This document shows, piece by piece, positions 24,413 to 32,269 of a stretch of 64,000 nt of DNA (within the stretch, counting starts at the first letter, position 1; the number at the start of each line of letters is the position of its first letter). Source of the DNA: Streptomyces monomycini (lineage in GTDB: Bacteria > Actinomycetota > Actinomycetes > Streptomycetales > Streptomycetaceae); the NCBI RefSeq assembly GCF_022271435.1, contig NZ_JAFIQY010000010.1:146512-210511 (forward strand), in the 5' to 3' direction. The notes beneath the pieces are model-generated. The model was not told where the DNA came from. It made no database searches and worked only from the letters and a program-made list of their open reading frames with translations. The position numbers and the translations under genes are program-made.

Positions 24413-25012
24413 ATGGAGACACCCGTCCACCGGAACGGCGCCACCGCGGACCCGCAGCCCGGGCCCACGTCCCGGTCACAGTCCCAGCCCCGGTCCCGGT
24501 CCCAGTCCCAGTTCCGGTCACCGTCACAGCTTCAGTCCCAGGCGACCCCGCACGAGAACGCACCCGGCTCGAAGCGGCGCGGCATGTCCACCCCCGCCCT
24601 GGCCCTGCCCGTCGCCGCGGCGGTCCTCTACGGCCTGTGGACCGCCTTCGTCGACCGCACCAGCGGCTCCTCACTGGGCCACGCCTGGCTGCTGGGCCTG
24701 ATCGCGGCCGCCGTCAGCGGAGCGCTCGGGCTGGCCCTGGTACGCATCCAGTCGACGCTGATCACCGAGGTGCGGGCGCTGGCGTACGGAACGCTGTTCG
24801 GCATCGCGATGGGCTACCTCTACAGCATCTCCCACACGTCCGGGCCGTCCATCCTGGAGTCGGTCCGGATGGGCCTGGTCATGGGCGCGGTGATGTTCGT
24901 CGTCTCCCTGTACGTCTTCCGCACCCACCGCACCCGCGAGCCCCACGGTGAACACCGCCCCCGCGGAGCACACCGGGCGCACGGAGCGCACCGGGCACAC
25001 CCGACGCACTGA
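24413..25012 (+). CDS. Small multi-pass membrane protein with repeat-rich termini
   Basis: Protein of 199 aa, not assigned to a family. The N-terminal 45 residues are RSQSQ-type low-complexity repeats. Three to four transmembrane helices follow (TPALALPVAAAVLYGLW, AWLLGLIAAAVSGALGLAL, ALAYGTLFGIAMGYLYSI, GLVMGAVMFVVSLYVF). The C-terminal tail is a His/Arg/Ala repeat (RAHGAHRAH). GAGAGGAG stands just before the ATG. Both termini look like recent repeat expansions. Confidence 0.7.
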   Translation: METPVHRNGATADPQPGPTSRSQSQPRSRSQSQFRSPSQLQSQATPHENAPGSKRRGMSTPALALPVAAAVLYGLWTAFVDRTSGSSLGHAWLLGLIAAAVSGALGLALVRIQSTLITEVRALAYGTLFGIAMGYLYSISHTSGPSILESVRMGLVMGAVMFVVSLYVFRTHRTREPHGEHRPRGAHRAHGAHRAHPTH

Positions 25013-25060
25013 GGCGGCGCCTCGACCGCCTTGATCTCACGCCGGCACCGCGCCGATGCC

Positions 25061-25609
25061 CTACTCGGGCACGACGGTGACCTCGGGCGGCTCGGCGCCG
25101 TTCCCCCTCCGGATGACGCGCAGGGGGCCGCCGGGCCGCCACGTCTCCAGCACGATGTGCGGGTCCTCGACGTACGTACGGACCACCTCGGTCAGCTCCG
25201 TACGGAACAGATGGAACGGCTCCGTCGGACTCGTCTCCACCACATACTGTGCGAGCAGCGCCGGATCGGTGACCTCCATGGCTCGCCCGGCGAGCCGTAC
25301 GTCGCCGCTCGCCATGTCCGAGGAGGGCCCCGGATCGGAGTGCAGGGCGAAACGCGGGTCACGCCGCAGGTCCAGCGTCTTGCGGGACCGGACCATCATG
25401 CCCAGCCACAGTTCACCGAAGCGGAAGTCCGCCTCGATGCCGCTCAGGCGCGGGGAGCCGTCGCGGCGGACCGTGCCGAGGACGTGCGGCCCGTGCGCCG
25501 TGAAACGTTCCTCCACCTGCCGCGCCAACCGGGGCTGTCCCGCCGCGAAGACGGCCCAGCGCACCCCCTCGGCACCACCGGCCGCGCCCGTCCCGTCACT
25601 CGTCCACAT
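25061..25609 (-). CDS. Pyridoxamine 5'-phosphate oxidase-fold protein (F420/FMN-binding type)
   Basis: Protein of 182 aa with the PNPOx split-barrel pattern: FTAHGPHVLGTVRRDGSPRLSGIEADFR, then LWLGMMVRSRKTLDLRRDPRFALH, the phosphate-binding stretch, and SGDVRLAGRAMEV. Such proteins bind FMN or F420 and reduce or oxidise small molecules; the substrate is unknown. ATG 25609 has GGGAG 8 nt upstream; the longer frame upstream lacks conservation. It is divergent from the questin oxidase-like gene. Confidence 0.82.
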   Translation of the reverse strand: MWTSDGTGAAGGAEGVRWAVFAAGQPRLARQVEERFTAHGPHVLGTVRRDGSPRLSGIEADFRFGELWLGMMVRSRKTLDLRRDPRFALHSDPGPSSDMASGDVRLAGRAMEVTDPALLAQYVVETSPTEPFHLFRTELTEVVRTYVEDPHIVLETWRPGGPLRVIRRGNGAEPPEVTVVPE

Positions 25610-25861
25610 GTCAGCGCTCCCATGTGGCGCGTCGCCCGCGCCTGTCTCATCGCTCGCGGGGCGCCTCGGCGTCGCTACGCGGCTGGCTGTCCATTTGCGT
25701 CTCCTCACTCATCATGCCCTCGCCCTCCCGCCAATACCCGACATCTCCACTCGAATTGGGCTCGACACGGCGGGGCCCCTTCGGCCTTACGACCATTTCC
25801 GTACGGAGGCATGGGACCGGCGTCCGTTACGGCGTCCGATCACCCGGCCTAGCCTCGGCGC

Positions 25862-26917
25862 ATGGACTTGGAGAGCGGCATTCTCGACGAGGCTCTGGAA
25901 CGCCTGCACGCCTCGGGCCCCGAGTTCCAGGGGTTTCTCGCCAATCACGGGCCGATGGCGGTGGAGGCCCTGGTCCGGCACGGGCAGGCGGGTTCCGTCC
26001 ACCGCTGGCTCGACCAGTACGCGACGAAGCTGGAGGAGGTGCCGAGCCCGCGGGAGGCGATCTCGGACGACGACTGGCGGACGGCGCTGGGCGATCCGCG
26101 CCGGGTCACCGACTGGACCGCGTACTTCACCCGGCTGGTCGCCGAGCGCCCGTGGCGGGAGGTGCTGGCCGAGTGGTGGCCGCGCCTGCTGCCCGGCATC
26201 GCCGGTGCCGCGACGCATCCCGTCATCCGGGTGGGTCATGTCGTACGGACGCTCCTCGACGACGGTGAGGAGGCGCCGCGCGTCGCGGAGTTGGCGCACG
26301 CGCTCGGTTACTGGGCGGCGCGCCACACCACGCTGCCCGTCACGGTGGTCCCCGCCGGCCCCGCCTCCCCCGACGAGGCGCTGGCCGCCCTCCCGCGCAT
26401 CGCCGACCAGCAGGTCCTGCCGCTCGACGGTCTGGCCCAACTCCCCGGTACGCCGGGCTGGGCGGCCACGGCGGAATCACTGCGGGTGCCGTACGAGGAC
26501 CCGGACGCCGCCCGTGAGCAGTTGGCCGCGCTGGTCCGGGCCACCGTCCACCGCTATCTCGACCACGGGCACGGCAACGGTGTCCTGATGGTGCACACCG
26601 CCACCGCCCCGAACGCCGTGCTGCGCACCCTGCCCGCGCTCCCCCGTGACCTGTGGGCGGCATCGCTCGGCGCGGCCTGGGCGGCGAGTGCCGCGATCAC
26701 TTCCGTCTACGCGGCCGGCGAGGCGCTGCCGCCGCTGGAGGGGGCCGGGCGGCTCACCCCGGAGGAGGTGTTCGAGCGTTCCGCCCGGCACGGAGACGAG
26801 CACGTCATCAAGATGACCGACACGGCGTGGGACGTGGCGGCCTCGGCCGCGGACGGTGACGACCGGGCGCTGGCCGCCGCTGTGCGCGCCCAGCGGCTGA
26901 TTTCCGCCGTTTCCTGA
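25862..26917 (+). CDS. Questin oxidase-like protein (DUF4243)
   Basis: Protein of 351 aa. It begins ILDEALERLHASGPEFQGFLANHGPMAVEALVRHG, the typical start of DUF4243/questin oxidase-like proteins, with HRWLDQY, WRTALGDPRRVTDW and a C-terminal GDEHVIKMTDTAWDVAA segment that carries the conserved HVIK. The fungal family member oxidises an anthraquinone by Baeyer-Villiger-type ring opening. The bacterial homologues are uncharacterised, so only family membership is claimed. Confidence 0.82.
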   Translation: MDLESGILDEALERLHASGPEFQGFLANHGPMAVEALVRHGQAGSVHRWLDQYATKLEEVPSPREAISDDDWRTALGDPRRVTDWTAYFTRLVAERPWREVLAEWWPRLLPGIAGAATHPVIRVGHVVRTLLDDGEEAPRVAELAHALGYWAARHTTLPVTVVPAGPASPDEALAALPRIADQQVLPLDGLAQLPGTPGWAATAESLRVPYEDPDAAREQLAALVRATVHRYLDHGHGNGVLMVHTATAPNAVLRTLPALPRDLWAASLGAAWAASAAITSVYAAGEALPPLEGAGRLTPEEVFERSARHGDEHVIKMTDTAWDVAASAADGDDRALAAAVRAQRLISAVS

Positions 26918-27015
26918 ACGGATTGCCTCGGGTTGCGGCTGTTCCAGAGCGTTCCTGAAAAAACCGCAGTCCCTCGTACAACGGCTCACCTGCGTATTTC
27001 CCGCCCGTCACCCTT

Positions 27016-27025
27016 AGTTAAAACT
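27016..27025. promoter_or_regulatory. AGTT-AA-AACT dyad upstream of the MarR gene
   Basis: An AT-rich near-palindrome 36 bp before the MarR start, in an otherwise GC-rich region (CTTAGTTAAAACTTCAAG). MarR proteins commonly bind such sites for autoregulation. Confidence 0.5.
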
Positions 27026-27060
27026 TCAAGAAATGGCGGAGCGGTGAGACAGTGGATGGT

Positions 27061-27558
27061 ATGAGCACCGAACCCGCAGGTGAGCCTCGCTGGCTCAGCG
27101 ACGAAGAGCAGTACGCCTGGCAGTCGTACCTGCACGCCACCACGCTCCTGGAGGACCATCTCGACCGCCAGCTCCAGCGTGACGCAGGCATGCCGCACGT
27201 CTATTACGGGCTGCTCGTCCAGCTCTCCCAGGCCCCCCGGCGCCGGTTGCGGATGACCGAACTGGCCCAGAACGCCAAGATCACCCGTTCCCGGCTCTCG
27301 CACGCCGTGGCCCGCCTGGAGAAGAGCGGCTGGGTCCGGCGCGAGGACTGCCCCTCCGACAAGCGCGGCCAGAACGCCGTCCTCACCGACGAGGGCCTGC
27401 GCGTCCTGGAGAAGGCCGCCCCCGGTCATGTCGCCGCCGTGCGGGCGGCGATATTCGACCGGCTCAGCCCCGAGCAGGTCGGCCAGCTGGCCGCCATCTG
27501 CCGCACGGTGGCGGACGGCCTGCAACCCCAGGGCGCCGACCTGCCCTGGCTCCGCTGA
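27061..27558 (+). CDS. MarR-family transcriptional regulator
   Basis: Regulator of 165 aa. DEEQYAWQSYLHATTLLEDHLDRQLQRD is the dimerisation helix. The winged helix follows: MTELAQNAKITRSRLSHAVARLEKSGWVRREDCPSDKRGQNAVLTDEG, including the conserved D-x-R-G wing. It faces a DHA2-type drug exporter gene across a double hairpin. MarR proteins of this type often control exporters and respond to aromatic compounds. ATG 27061 is preferred over GTG 27052. Confidence 0.92.
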   Translation: MSTEPAGEPRWLSDEEQYAWQSYLHATTLLEDHLDRQLQRDAGMPHVYYGLLVQLSQAPRRRLRMTELAQNAKITRSRLSHAVARLEKSGWVRREDCPSDKRGQNAVLTDEGLRVLEKAAPGHVAAVRAAIFDRLSPEQVGQLAAICRTVADGLQPQGADLPWLR

Positions 27559-27640
27559 GAAGAAGACGAGAAGCGGGGAGCCGAGGGGCGGGCCGGCGCC
27601 GGAGGGTTCGGAGTCATCCGCGGTAGGGGCCGTGGCCGGT

Positions 27641-27710
27641 GGCCGGTGACGGGTCACCGGCCGTCGGCCGCCGGGGCGGGTCGTCGCTGGCCGGCCACCG
27701 GTTGGTGGCC
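27641..27710. terminator. Two hairpins between convergent marR and MFS genes
   Basis: First stem: GGCCGGTGAC/GTCACCGGCC with a 2-nt loop (27641-27662). Second: GGCCACC/GGTGGCC with loop GGTT (27693-27710). Together they form a likely bidirectional terminator. Confidence 0.75.
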
Positions 27711-27736
27711 GTTCACCGGCCCGCCCCTGCGTACGC

Positions 27737-29278
27737 TCAGTGCGCCATGACCGGAATCGGCACGTCCGCCTCCGCCTCCGCGTCGGCGCCCTCGGCCGTG
27801 TCCGCGCCGTCACCGGAGCGGGCGACCGGACCGCTGCCGCCCTGGTGACCAGTGGTGACCATGGTGAAGGCGATGACCGCCGCGACGGCCAGGATGCCGA
27901 CGGCCCACCAGATGGCGGCGGTGTAACCGTGCACCATCGACTCCAGCTTGAGCAGGTCCACCGAGGGCGCGCTCTTCGCGTGGGAGGTGGCGTACGCGGT
28001 GGTGGCGCTGGCCGCGATGGTGTTCAGCAGCGCCGTGCCGATCGCGCCGCCCACCTGCTGCGAGGTGTTGACCATCGCCGAGGCGACACCCGCGTCCCGC
28101 GGCTGGACGCCGTGCGTGGCCAGCGACATGGCGGGCATGAAGGCCGTACCCATGCCGAGTCCGAGCAGCAGGAAGGCGGGCAGGATCAGCGCCGGGTAGG
28201 ACGTGTCCAGGTCGATGCCGGTCAGCAGGAACATGCCGACGGCGGCGAGCAGGAAGCCCGGGGCCATCAGCAGTCGCGGCCGGACGCGGGTCATCAGCCG
28301 GGCGCCGATCTGCGTCGAGCCGGTGATCATGCCGACGATCATCGGCAGGAAGGCCAGACCGGTCGTGACCGGCGTATATCCCTTCACGATCTGCATGTAG
28401 TACGTCAGGAACAGGAACAGACCGAACATGCCGATGACGGCCAGCCCCAGCGACGCGTAGACGCCGGCCCGGTTGCGGTCGGTGAGCACCCGCAGCGGCA
28501 GCAGCGGGGACTTGACCTTCGACTCGACGAGGACGAACACGGCGAGCAGCACGGCGGCGGCCACGAACAGGCCGACGGTCATTCCGGCGCCCCACCCGTC
28601 GGACTCGGCGCGCGTGAAGCCGTACACCAGCGAGACCAGGCCGAGCGTGGCCAGGATGACGCCGGGCACGTCCAGCTTGGACGGGTTGCGGCTGCCCGCG
28701 GGCTCACGGATCACCAGCAGCGCGCCGACGGCCGCGACCACGGCGAACGGGATGTTGACGAAGAAGGTCCAGCGCCAGTTCATGTACTCGGTGAGCACGC
28801 CGCCGAGGATCAGGCCCACGGCACCGCCGCCACCGGCGATGGCACCGAAGATGCCGAACGCCTTGGCCCGCTCCCGGGCCTCGGTGAACGTCACCGCGAG
28901 CAGCGACAGCGCCGCCGGCGCCAGCAGCGCGCCGAAGACACCCTGGAGGGCGCGCGCGCCGAGCAGGACGCCCTCGTTGGACGCGGCGCCGCCGAGGGCC
29001 GAGGCCAGCGCGAAGCCGACCAGGCCGATGATGAAGGTTCGCTTGCGGCCCCACAGGTCGGCGACCCGCCCGCCGAACAGCAGCAGACCCCCGAACGCGA
29101 GGGCGTACGCCGTGATGACCCACTGCCGGTTCGCGTCGGAGATGCCGAGATCGGCCTGGGCGGAGGGCAGTGCGATGTTCACGATCGTCGCGTCGAGCAC
29201 GACCATGAGCTGCGCCAGGGCGATGAATATGAGCGCTTTCCAGCGCCTGGGATCGACGTGGGTGGCCGAAGAAGACAT
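27737..29278 (-). CDS. MFS drug:H+ antiporter, DHA2 family (14 TMS)
   Basis: Protein of 513 aa with about 14 hydrophobic segments. The DHA2 signatures are present: LDATIVNIALPSAQADLG in TM1, WVITAYALAFGGLLLFGGRVADLWGRKR (motif A loop), LQGVFGALLAPAALSLL, and GGAVGLILGGVLTEYMNWRWTFFVNIP (motif C). This is the EmrB/QacA-type fold, which exports drugs or secondary metabolites with proton exchange. The C-terminus ends in an acidic/Ala-rich tail. The start region carries three GTGTTGATC repeats about 120-160 bp upstream, and the TetR gene upstream on the same strand may control it. Confidence 0.93.
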   Translation of the reverse strand: MSSSATHVDPRRWKALIFIALAQLMVVLDATIVNIALPSAQADLGISDANRQWVITAYALAFGGLLLFGGRVADLWGRKRTFIIGLVGFALASALGGAASNEGVLLGARALQGVFGALLAPAALSLLAVTFTEARERAKAFGIFGAIAGGGGAVGLILGGVLTEYMNWRWTFFVNIPFAVVAAVGALLVIREPAGSRNPSKLDVPGVILATLGLVSLVYGFTRAESDGWGAGMTVGLFVAAAVLLAVFVLVESKVKSPLLPLRVLTDRNRAGVYASLGLAVIGMFGLFLFLTYYMQIVKGYTPVTTGLAFLPMIVGMITGSTQIGARLMTRVRPRLLMAPGFLLAAVGMFLLTGIDLDTSYPALILPAFLLLGLGMGTAFMPAMSLATHGVQPRDAGVASAMVNTSQQVGGAIGTALLNTIAASATTAYATSHAKSAPSVDLLKLESMVHGYTAAIWWAVGILAVAAVIAFTMVTTGHQGGSGPVARSGDGADTAEGADAEAEADVPIPVMAH

Positions 29279-29396
29279 GGGTGGGTTCCGCCTAGTGGTG
29301 CGTGCCAGTGGGGCGTGAGCGAAGACATCGGGACGCGGGCAGGGCGTGGGGGCCCGGGGCCGCGGTGCCGTTGTGTGGAAAAACGGTGTCGGTGTG

Positions 29397-29438
29397 GTGT
29401 TGATCGGGTGTTCAGTACGTGTTGATCACGTGTTGATC
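29397..29438. promoter_or_regulatory. Three GTGTTGATC direct repeats at helical-turn spacing
   Basis: Copies start at 29397, 29419 and 29430, that is 22 and 11 bp apart (two and one DNA turns). They lie in the 330-bp gap between the TetR stop and the MFS exporter start, which otherwise holds nothing recognisable. Likely a cooperative regulator-binding array. Confidence 0.55.
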
Positions 29439-29608
29439 GCTTGCGTGTACGGCGGGGGCGCGTCGGCGGTGCCGCCACGGTCACGTGGCGGTGCTCCGGC
29501 GCTCCGCACGGAGGGTCGGCAGGGACGACGAACCCACCGGCCGGCAGGTCGGTCATGGGTCGCCGGGAGTTCCCTTACGGGAGGGCGCCGCGTTCGGGCC
29601 GTCGGCCG

Positions 29609-30304
29609 TCAGCTGTGCCGGAGGTCCTCCAGCGTGGCCGCCGCGCCGGGCAGTTCCGAGCGCGCGGGCGCCCGCAGACCGTCCAGGAACAGCACCAGGT
29701 GCCGGTACACGAAACGGTCGAAGTCCGTACAGCCTCCCCCAGACTCCGTCCGGGGGTGCCCCCATCCGGGCAGCGGCCGCGTGAGTTGGGTGAGCGCGAC
29801 CATCAGGTCACCGACGGCGATGTCGGTACGCAGCTGGCCGCTGTCGCGTGCGGCGCCCATCAGGGCCTCGACGGCCCCCTCCAGGCGCTCACGCGCTGCG
29901 TGCAGGTCGGGGTGGTCCTTGTCGACGCCGTCCGAGAGCAACGGGCACAGGGCACCGATCCGCTCCTCGACCGCGGCGAAGACAAAGCGCCTCAGCGCTT
30001 GGAAAGCATCGGGCTCCTCGGCGAGCGCGCACTCCGCCTTGTCCGCGGTGCGGTCCATGACGGAGAGCGTGACGTGGTGGATCAGCTCCAGCCGATCCGG
30101 GAAGTGACGGTAGAGCGTCGCATTGCCGACACCGGCCCGTCGAGCGATTTCATCGAGCGGGATCTCCGCCCCGAACTCGACCATCGCCTCACGGGCCGCG
30201 CCGATGATCCGCTCCCTGTTGCGCACGGCGTCCGCGCGGAGCCGGTGCGGCGGAGTCGCCGCGCAGGCGCCGGGGACGCGGGTGCGGGACCGGGTGGCGG
30301 TCAT
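29609..30304 (-). CDS. TetR-family regulator
   Basis: Regulator of 231 aa. Helix-turn-helix: NRERIIGAAREAMVEFGAEIPLDEIARRAGVGNATLYRHFPDRLELI, a standard TetR/AcrR recognition domain. The C-terminal ligand domain contains an odd Gly/Pro-rich loop (LPGWGHPRTESGGG) encoded by a hairpin-forming sequence that looks inserted. It lies upstream of and co-directional with the DHA2 exporter and is preceded by two matching palindromes. Those palindromes probably are its own operators. Confidence 0.9.
   Translation of the reverse strand: MTATRSRTRVPGACAATPPHRLRADAVRNRERIIGAAREAMVEFGAEIPLDEIARRAGVGNATLYRHFPDRLELIHHVTLSVMDRTADKAECALAEEPDAFQALRRFVFAAVEERIGALCPLLSDGVDKDHPDLHAARERLEGAVEALMGAARDSGQLRTDIAVGDLMVALTQLTRPLPGWGHPRTESGGGCTDFDRFVYRHLVLFLDGLRAPARSELPGAAATLEDLRHS
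29736..29756. repeat. REP-like hairpin inside a TetR coding sequence
   Basis: CCCCC-A-GAC-TCC-GTC-C-GGGGG forms a stem with one mismatch and is followed by TGCCCCCA. From memory, similar C-rich palindromes recur in streptomycete genomes, usually between genes; this copy is read through in frame. Confidence 0.5.
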
Positions 30305-30331
30305 GTCGGCACGTTCCTCTCTGGGCTGGGC

Positions 30332-30396
30332 GAAGTGGGGAGTGACTCCCCGCTTCAGTCGGACACCGGGTTAAACGGGGATGCGCTCCCCGGTTA
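30332..30396. promoter_or_regulatory. Two palindromic operators sharing GGGGA-N5-TCCCC
   Basis: Site 1 (30332-30356): GAAGTGGGGAGT-G-ACTCCCCGCTTC, 11 of 12 positions symmetric. Site 2 (30372-30396): TAAACGGGGA-TGCGC-TCCCCGGTTA, 9 of 10 symmetric. Their centres are 40 bp apart, about four helical turns, just upstream of the TetR start. Autoregulation by that TetR is inferred. Confidence 0.65.
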
Positions 30397-30426
30397 TTTC
30401 CGGCCATCACTGTGTCCTGCACCACA

Positions 30427-30451
30427 CCCGCCGGGCGCGGCGCCCGGCGGG
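30427..30451. repeat. 11-bp perfect inverted repeat in a divergent promoter region
   Basis: CCCGCCGGGCG-CGG-CGCCCGGCGGG, followed by a second overlapping GCGCC/GGCGC stretch to 30470. It lies 110 bp upstream of the rhomboid-like start. It could be a read-through barrier or a structured leader. Confidence 0.55.
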
Positions 30452-30562
30452 CGCGGCGCCCGCCGGGTGGGCCTCGCGCGGCACCGCAAGCCACACGGCG
30501 TGCGCGGCCGGGCGGCCGGGTGGGTGCCGAGCACGGCGGAGCGCGTGCCGTATACATGCGCC

Positions 30563-31219
30563 ATGACCGTTTCGCTCCGCCCGGCCGCTCTACCCCGCGC
30601 GATCCGGTCGTACGTGTACCGGGCCCCCGGCACGTTCATCTGGCTCGGCATCCTCTTCGGGACGTCGGTGATCATGCACCAGCTGACCCCCGACATCCTG
30701 GAGCGCGTCCTGCAACGCCGCTCCACCAACATCCACAATCTGCTGCTCTCACCCGGCCGGGTCCTGCTGACCAGCGCACTGTGGCTCGACGGCGGCGGCT
30801 GGCCCCTCTATGTCCTCGTCTTCAACATCTTCCACGTCCCCGCCGAACGCTGGCTCGGCACCGGCCGCTGGCTCGCGGTCATGGGCGTCGCCCACATCGG
30901 CGCCACGTATCTGAGCGAGGGAGTCCTCGCCCTCGCCATCCACACGGACGCGGCCCCGCACTCCGCCGTGAACACCCTGGACGTCGGCGTCAGCTACGCG
31001 CTGGCCGGCGTCGCGGCCGTCCTCACGTACCGCATCCCCTGGCGCCCCCTGCGCTACGTGTACGCGACTGGTGTCCTCCTCTTCTACACGGCCCCCCTCT
31101 TCGACCACCTCACCTTCACCGACATCGGCCACTTCAGCGCTGCGCTGCTGGGACTGGCGTGTTACCCCCTCACACCGAGGAGGAAGTCGGACCAGGCAGC
31201 CGTGCCGAACGCGAGCTGA
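30563..31219 (+). CDS. Rhomboid-like integral membrane protein
   Basis: Protein of 218 aa with about six transmembrane segments. The order resembles a rhomboid protease: HIGATYLSEG in a central helix, GVSYALAGVAAV with a possible catalytic Ser, and IGHFSAALLGL with a possible catalytic His. The usual GxSG is GVSY here, so activity is uncertain. ATG 30563 starts the protein at a short basic cytoplasmic segment. The last 58 bp overlap the antisense DUF397 gene. Confidence 0.72.
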   Translation: MTVSLRPAALPRAIRSYVYRAPGTFIWLGILFGTSVIMHQLTPDILERVLQRRSTNIHNLLLSPGRVLLTSALWLDGGGWPLYVLVFNIFHVPAERWLGTGRWLAVMGVAHIGATYLSEGVLALAIHTDAAPHSAVNTLDVGVSYALAGVAAVLTYRIPWRPLRYVYATGVLLFYTAPLFDHLTFTDIGHFSAALLGLACYPLTPRRKSDQAAVPNAS

Positions 31220-31341
31220 GGACCCTGCGGGTCCTTGGAATCCCGGACGTGTATAGCGGTCGGGGTGGCGGATATTTCGACGCAATCGGCCCCATCGTCG
31301 TTGCTGTAGCTGCTCTTGACCCACACCAGGACACCATTCAT
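31162..31341 (-). CDS. DUF397-family small protein
   Basis: Protein of 59 aa. It has the DUF397 pattern: WVKSSYSNDDGADCVEISAT, then IHVRDSKDP and a final AAWSDFLLGVRG. Its ATG overlaps the stop of the XRE/DUF5753 gene by four bases (ATGA), the normal arrangement for this pair in streptomycetes. Such pairs behave as regulator plus small partner (BldB/WhiJ-like systems), some resembling toxin-antitoxin modules. Its 3' end overlaps the opposing rhomboid-like gene by 58 bp, which is unusual. Confidence 0.85.
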   Translation of the reverse strand: MNGVLVWVKSSYSNDDGADCVEISATPTAIHVRDSKDPQGPQLAFGTAAWSDFLLGVRG

Positions 31342-32150
31342 AGTTCCTCCACCAGCTTTTCGATGAACCGAGCCGAATCCTCGGCGTGCATGGCCCGCTG
31401 GAGAAGTAGCTCATACCTCTGGATGATTTGCCTGACCCTCTCCGGATCCGAACACAACACACCGCCCAGGTGGCCCTCTTCGTAGGCGATCCGGTCATGG
31501 TCCGGCGTCACCAACAGATTGAACGGGCCGAAGAGCGCCGGGCTTGCACCGTCCCTGCGAGGCAGGACCTGGAGGGTCACGTTACGCCGCTCCCCTGCTT
31601 CGAGCAGCCTGTGCAACTGGTCCCTGTGGCCCTTTCTGGTGCCTAGAACCTGCCGCAGCACGGCTTCATTGATCACGAAGCTGAACGTCCGGGTCTCCTT
31701 GTCCAGCAGCGCCTGCCGCTCCAGCCGGAAGCTGACACGCTGCTCGACCGTCTCTCGATCGAGCGGCGGCCAGCGCCCCTCCATCAGTGTCCGCGCGTAC
31801 TCCTCAGTCTGAAGGAGCCCGGGGACGAGCTGCGCCTGATAGGAACTGACGGCAAGCGCGTCGGCCTCGTACCTCATGTAATCCGCGGAGTACGACGGGA
31901 ACTTCTCCGGCTCCAGGTATTCCCGCGCCGCCGTCAGCATCCCATGCGCTCGGCACATTTGGTCCGCCACCCGGAGCAAATGGACCGTCGGCTTTCGCCG
32001 TCCCTGCTCCATCGACTTCACGTACTCGGCCGAATAGCCGACCTCTGCCGCCAACTCCTCCCTGCTCACCTCTGACTGGCCCCGCCACAGCTTGATCTGA
32101 TCCCCGCAATACCGCCACGCCATCGGCGGCTTGGCATTCTCTTCCATCAT
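31338..32150 (-). CDS. XRE-family regulator with DUF5753 domain
   Basis: Protein of 270 aa. The N-terminal helix-turn-helix reads QIKLWRGQSEVSREELAAEVGYSAEYVKSMEQGRRKPT, followed by the DUF5753 sensor region: YQAQLVPGLLQTEEYARTL, RVSFRLERQALL, VINEAVLRQVLG, LQVLPRRDGASPALFGPFNLL and VRQIIQRYELLLQRAM. It belongs to the WhiJ-like regulators encoded with DUF397 proteins, which affect development and antibiotic production. The downstream DUF397 gene is translationally coupled. Confidence 0.92.
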   Translation of the reverse strand: MMEENAKPPMAWRYCGDQIKLWRGQSEVSREELAAEVGYSAEYVKSMEQGRRKPTVHLLRVADQMCRAHGMLTAAREYLEPEKFPSYSADYMRYEADALAVSSYQAQLVPGLLQTEEYARTLMEGRWPPLDRETVEQRVSFRLERQALLDKETRTFSFVINEAVLRQVLGTRKGHRDQLHRLLEAGERRNVTLQVLPRRDGASPALFGPFNLLVTPDHDRIAYEEGHLGGVLCSDPERVRQIIQRYELLLQRAMHAEDSARFIEKLVEEL

Positions 32151-32269
32151 CGCGCCCGCCTCCCACTACCCGCGTAGTTGACCCACGGCAAACGCTAGAC
32201 CCACCCACTGACAATTAAGCCAAATGAGCTGATCACGCCTCCAGTTGGTCATCGACGGACAAACGGCGA

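Noticed and set aside
24142..24951. 269-aa plus-strand frame overlapping the acetyltransferase and membrane protein
   Set aside because: Out-of-frame reading of two better-supported genes; only its short LSAGALP stretch is of interest as a frameshift clue.
29441..30562. Long N-terminal extension of the rhomboid-like protein
   Set aside because: It runs antisense through the TetR gene and its operators; the membrane protein begins at ATG 30563.
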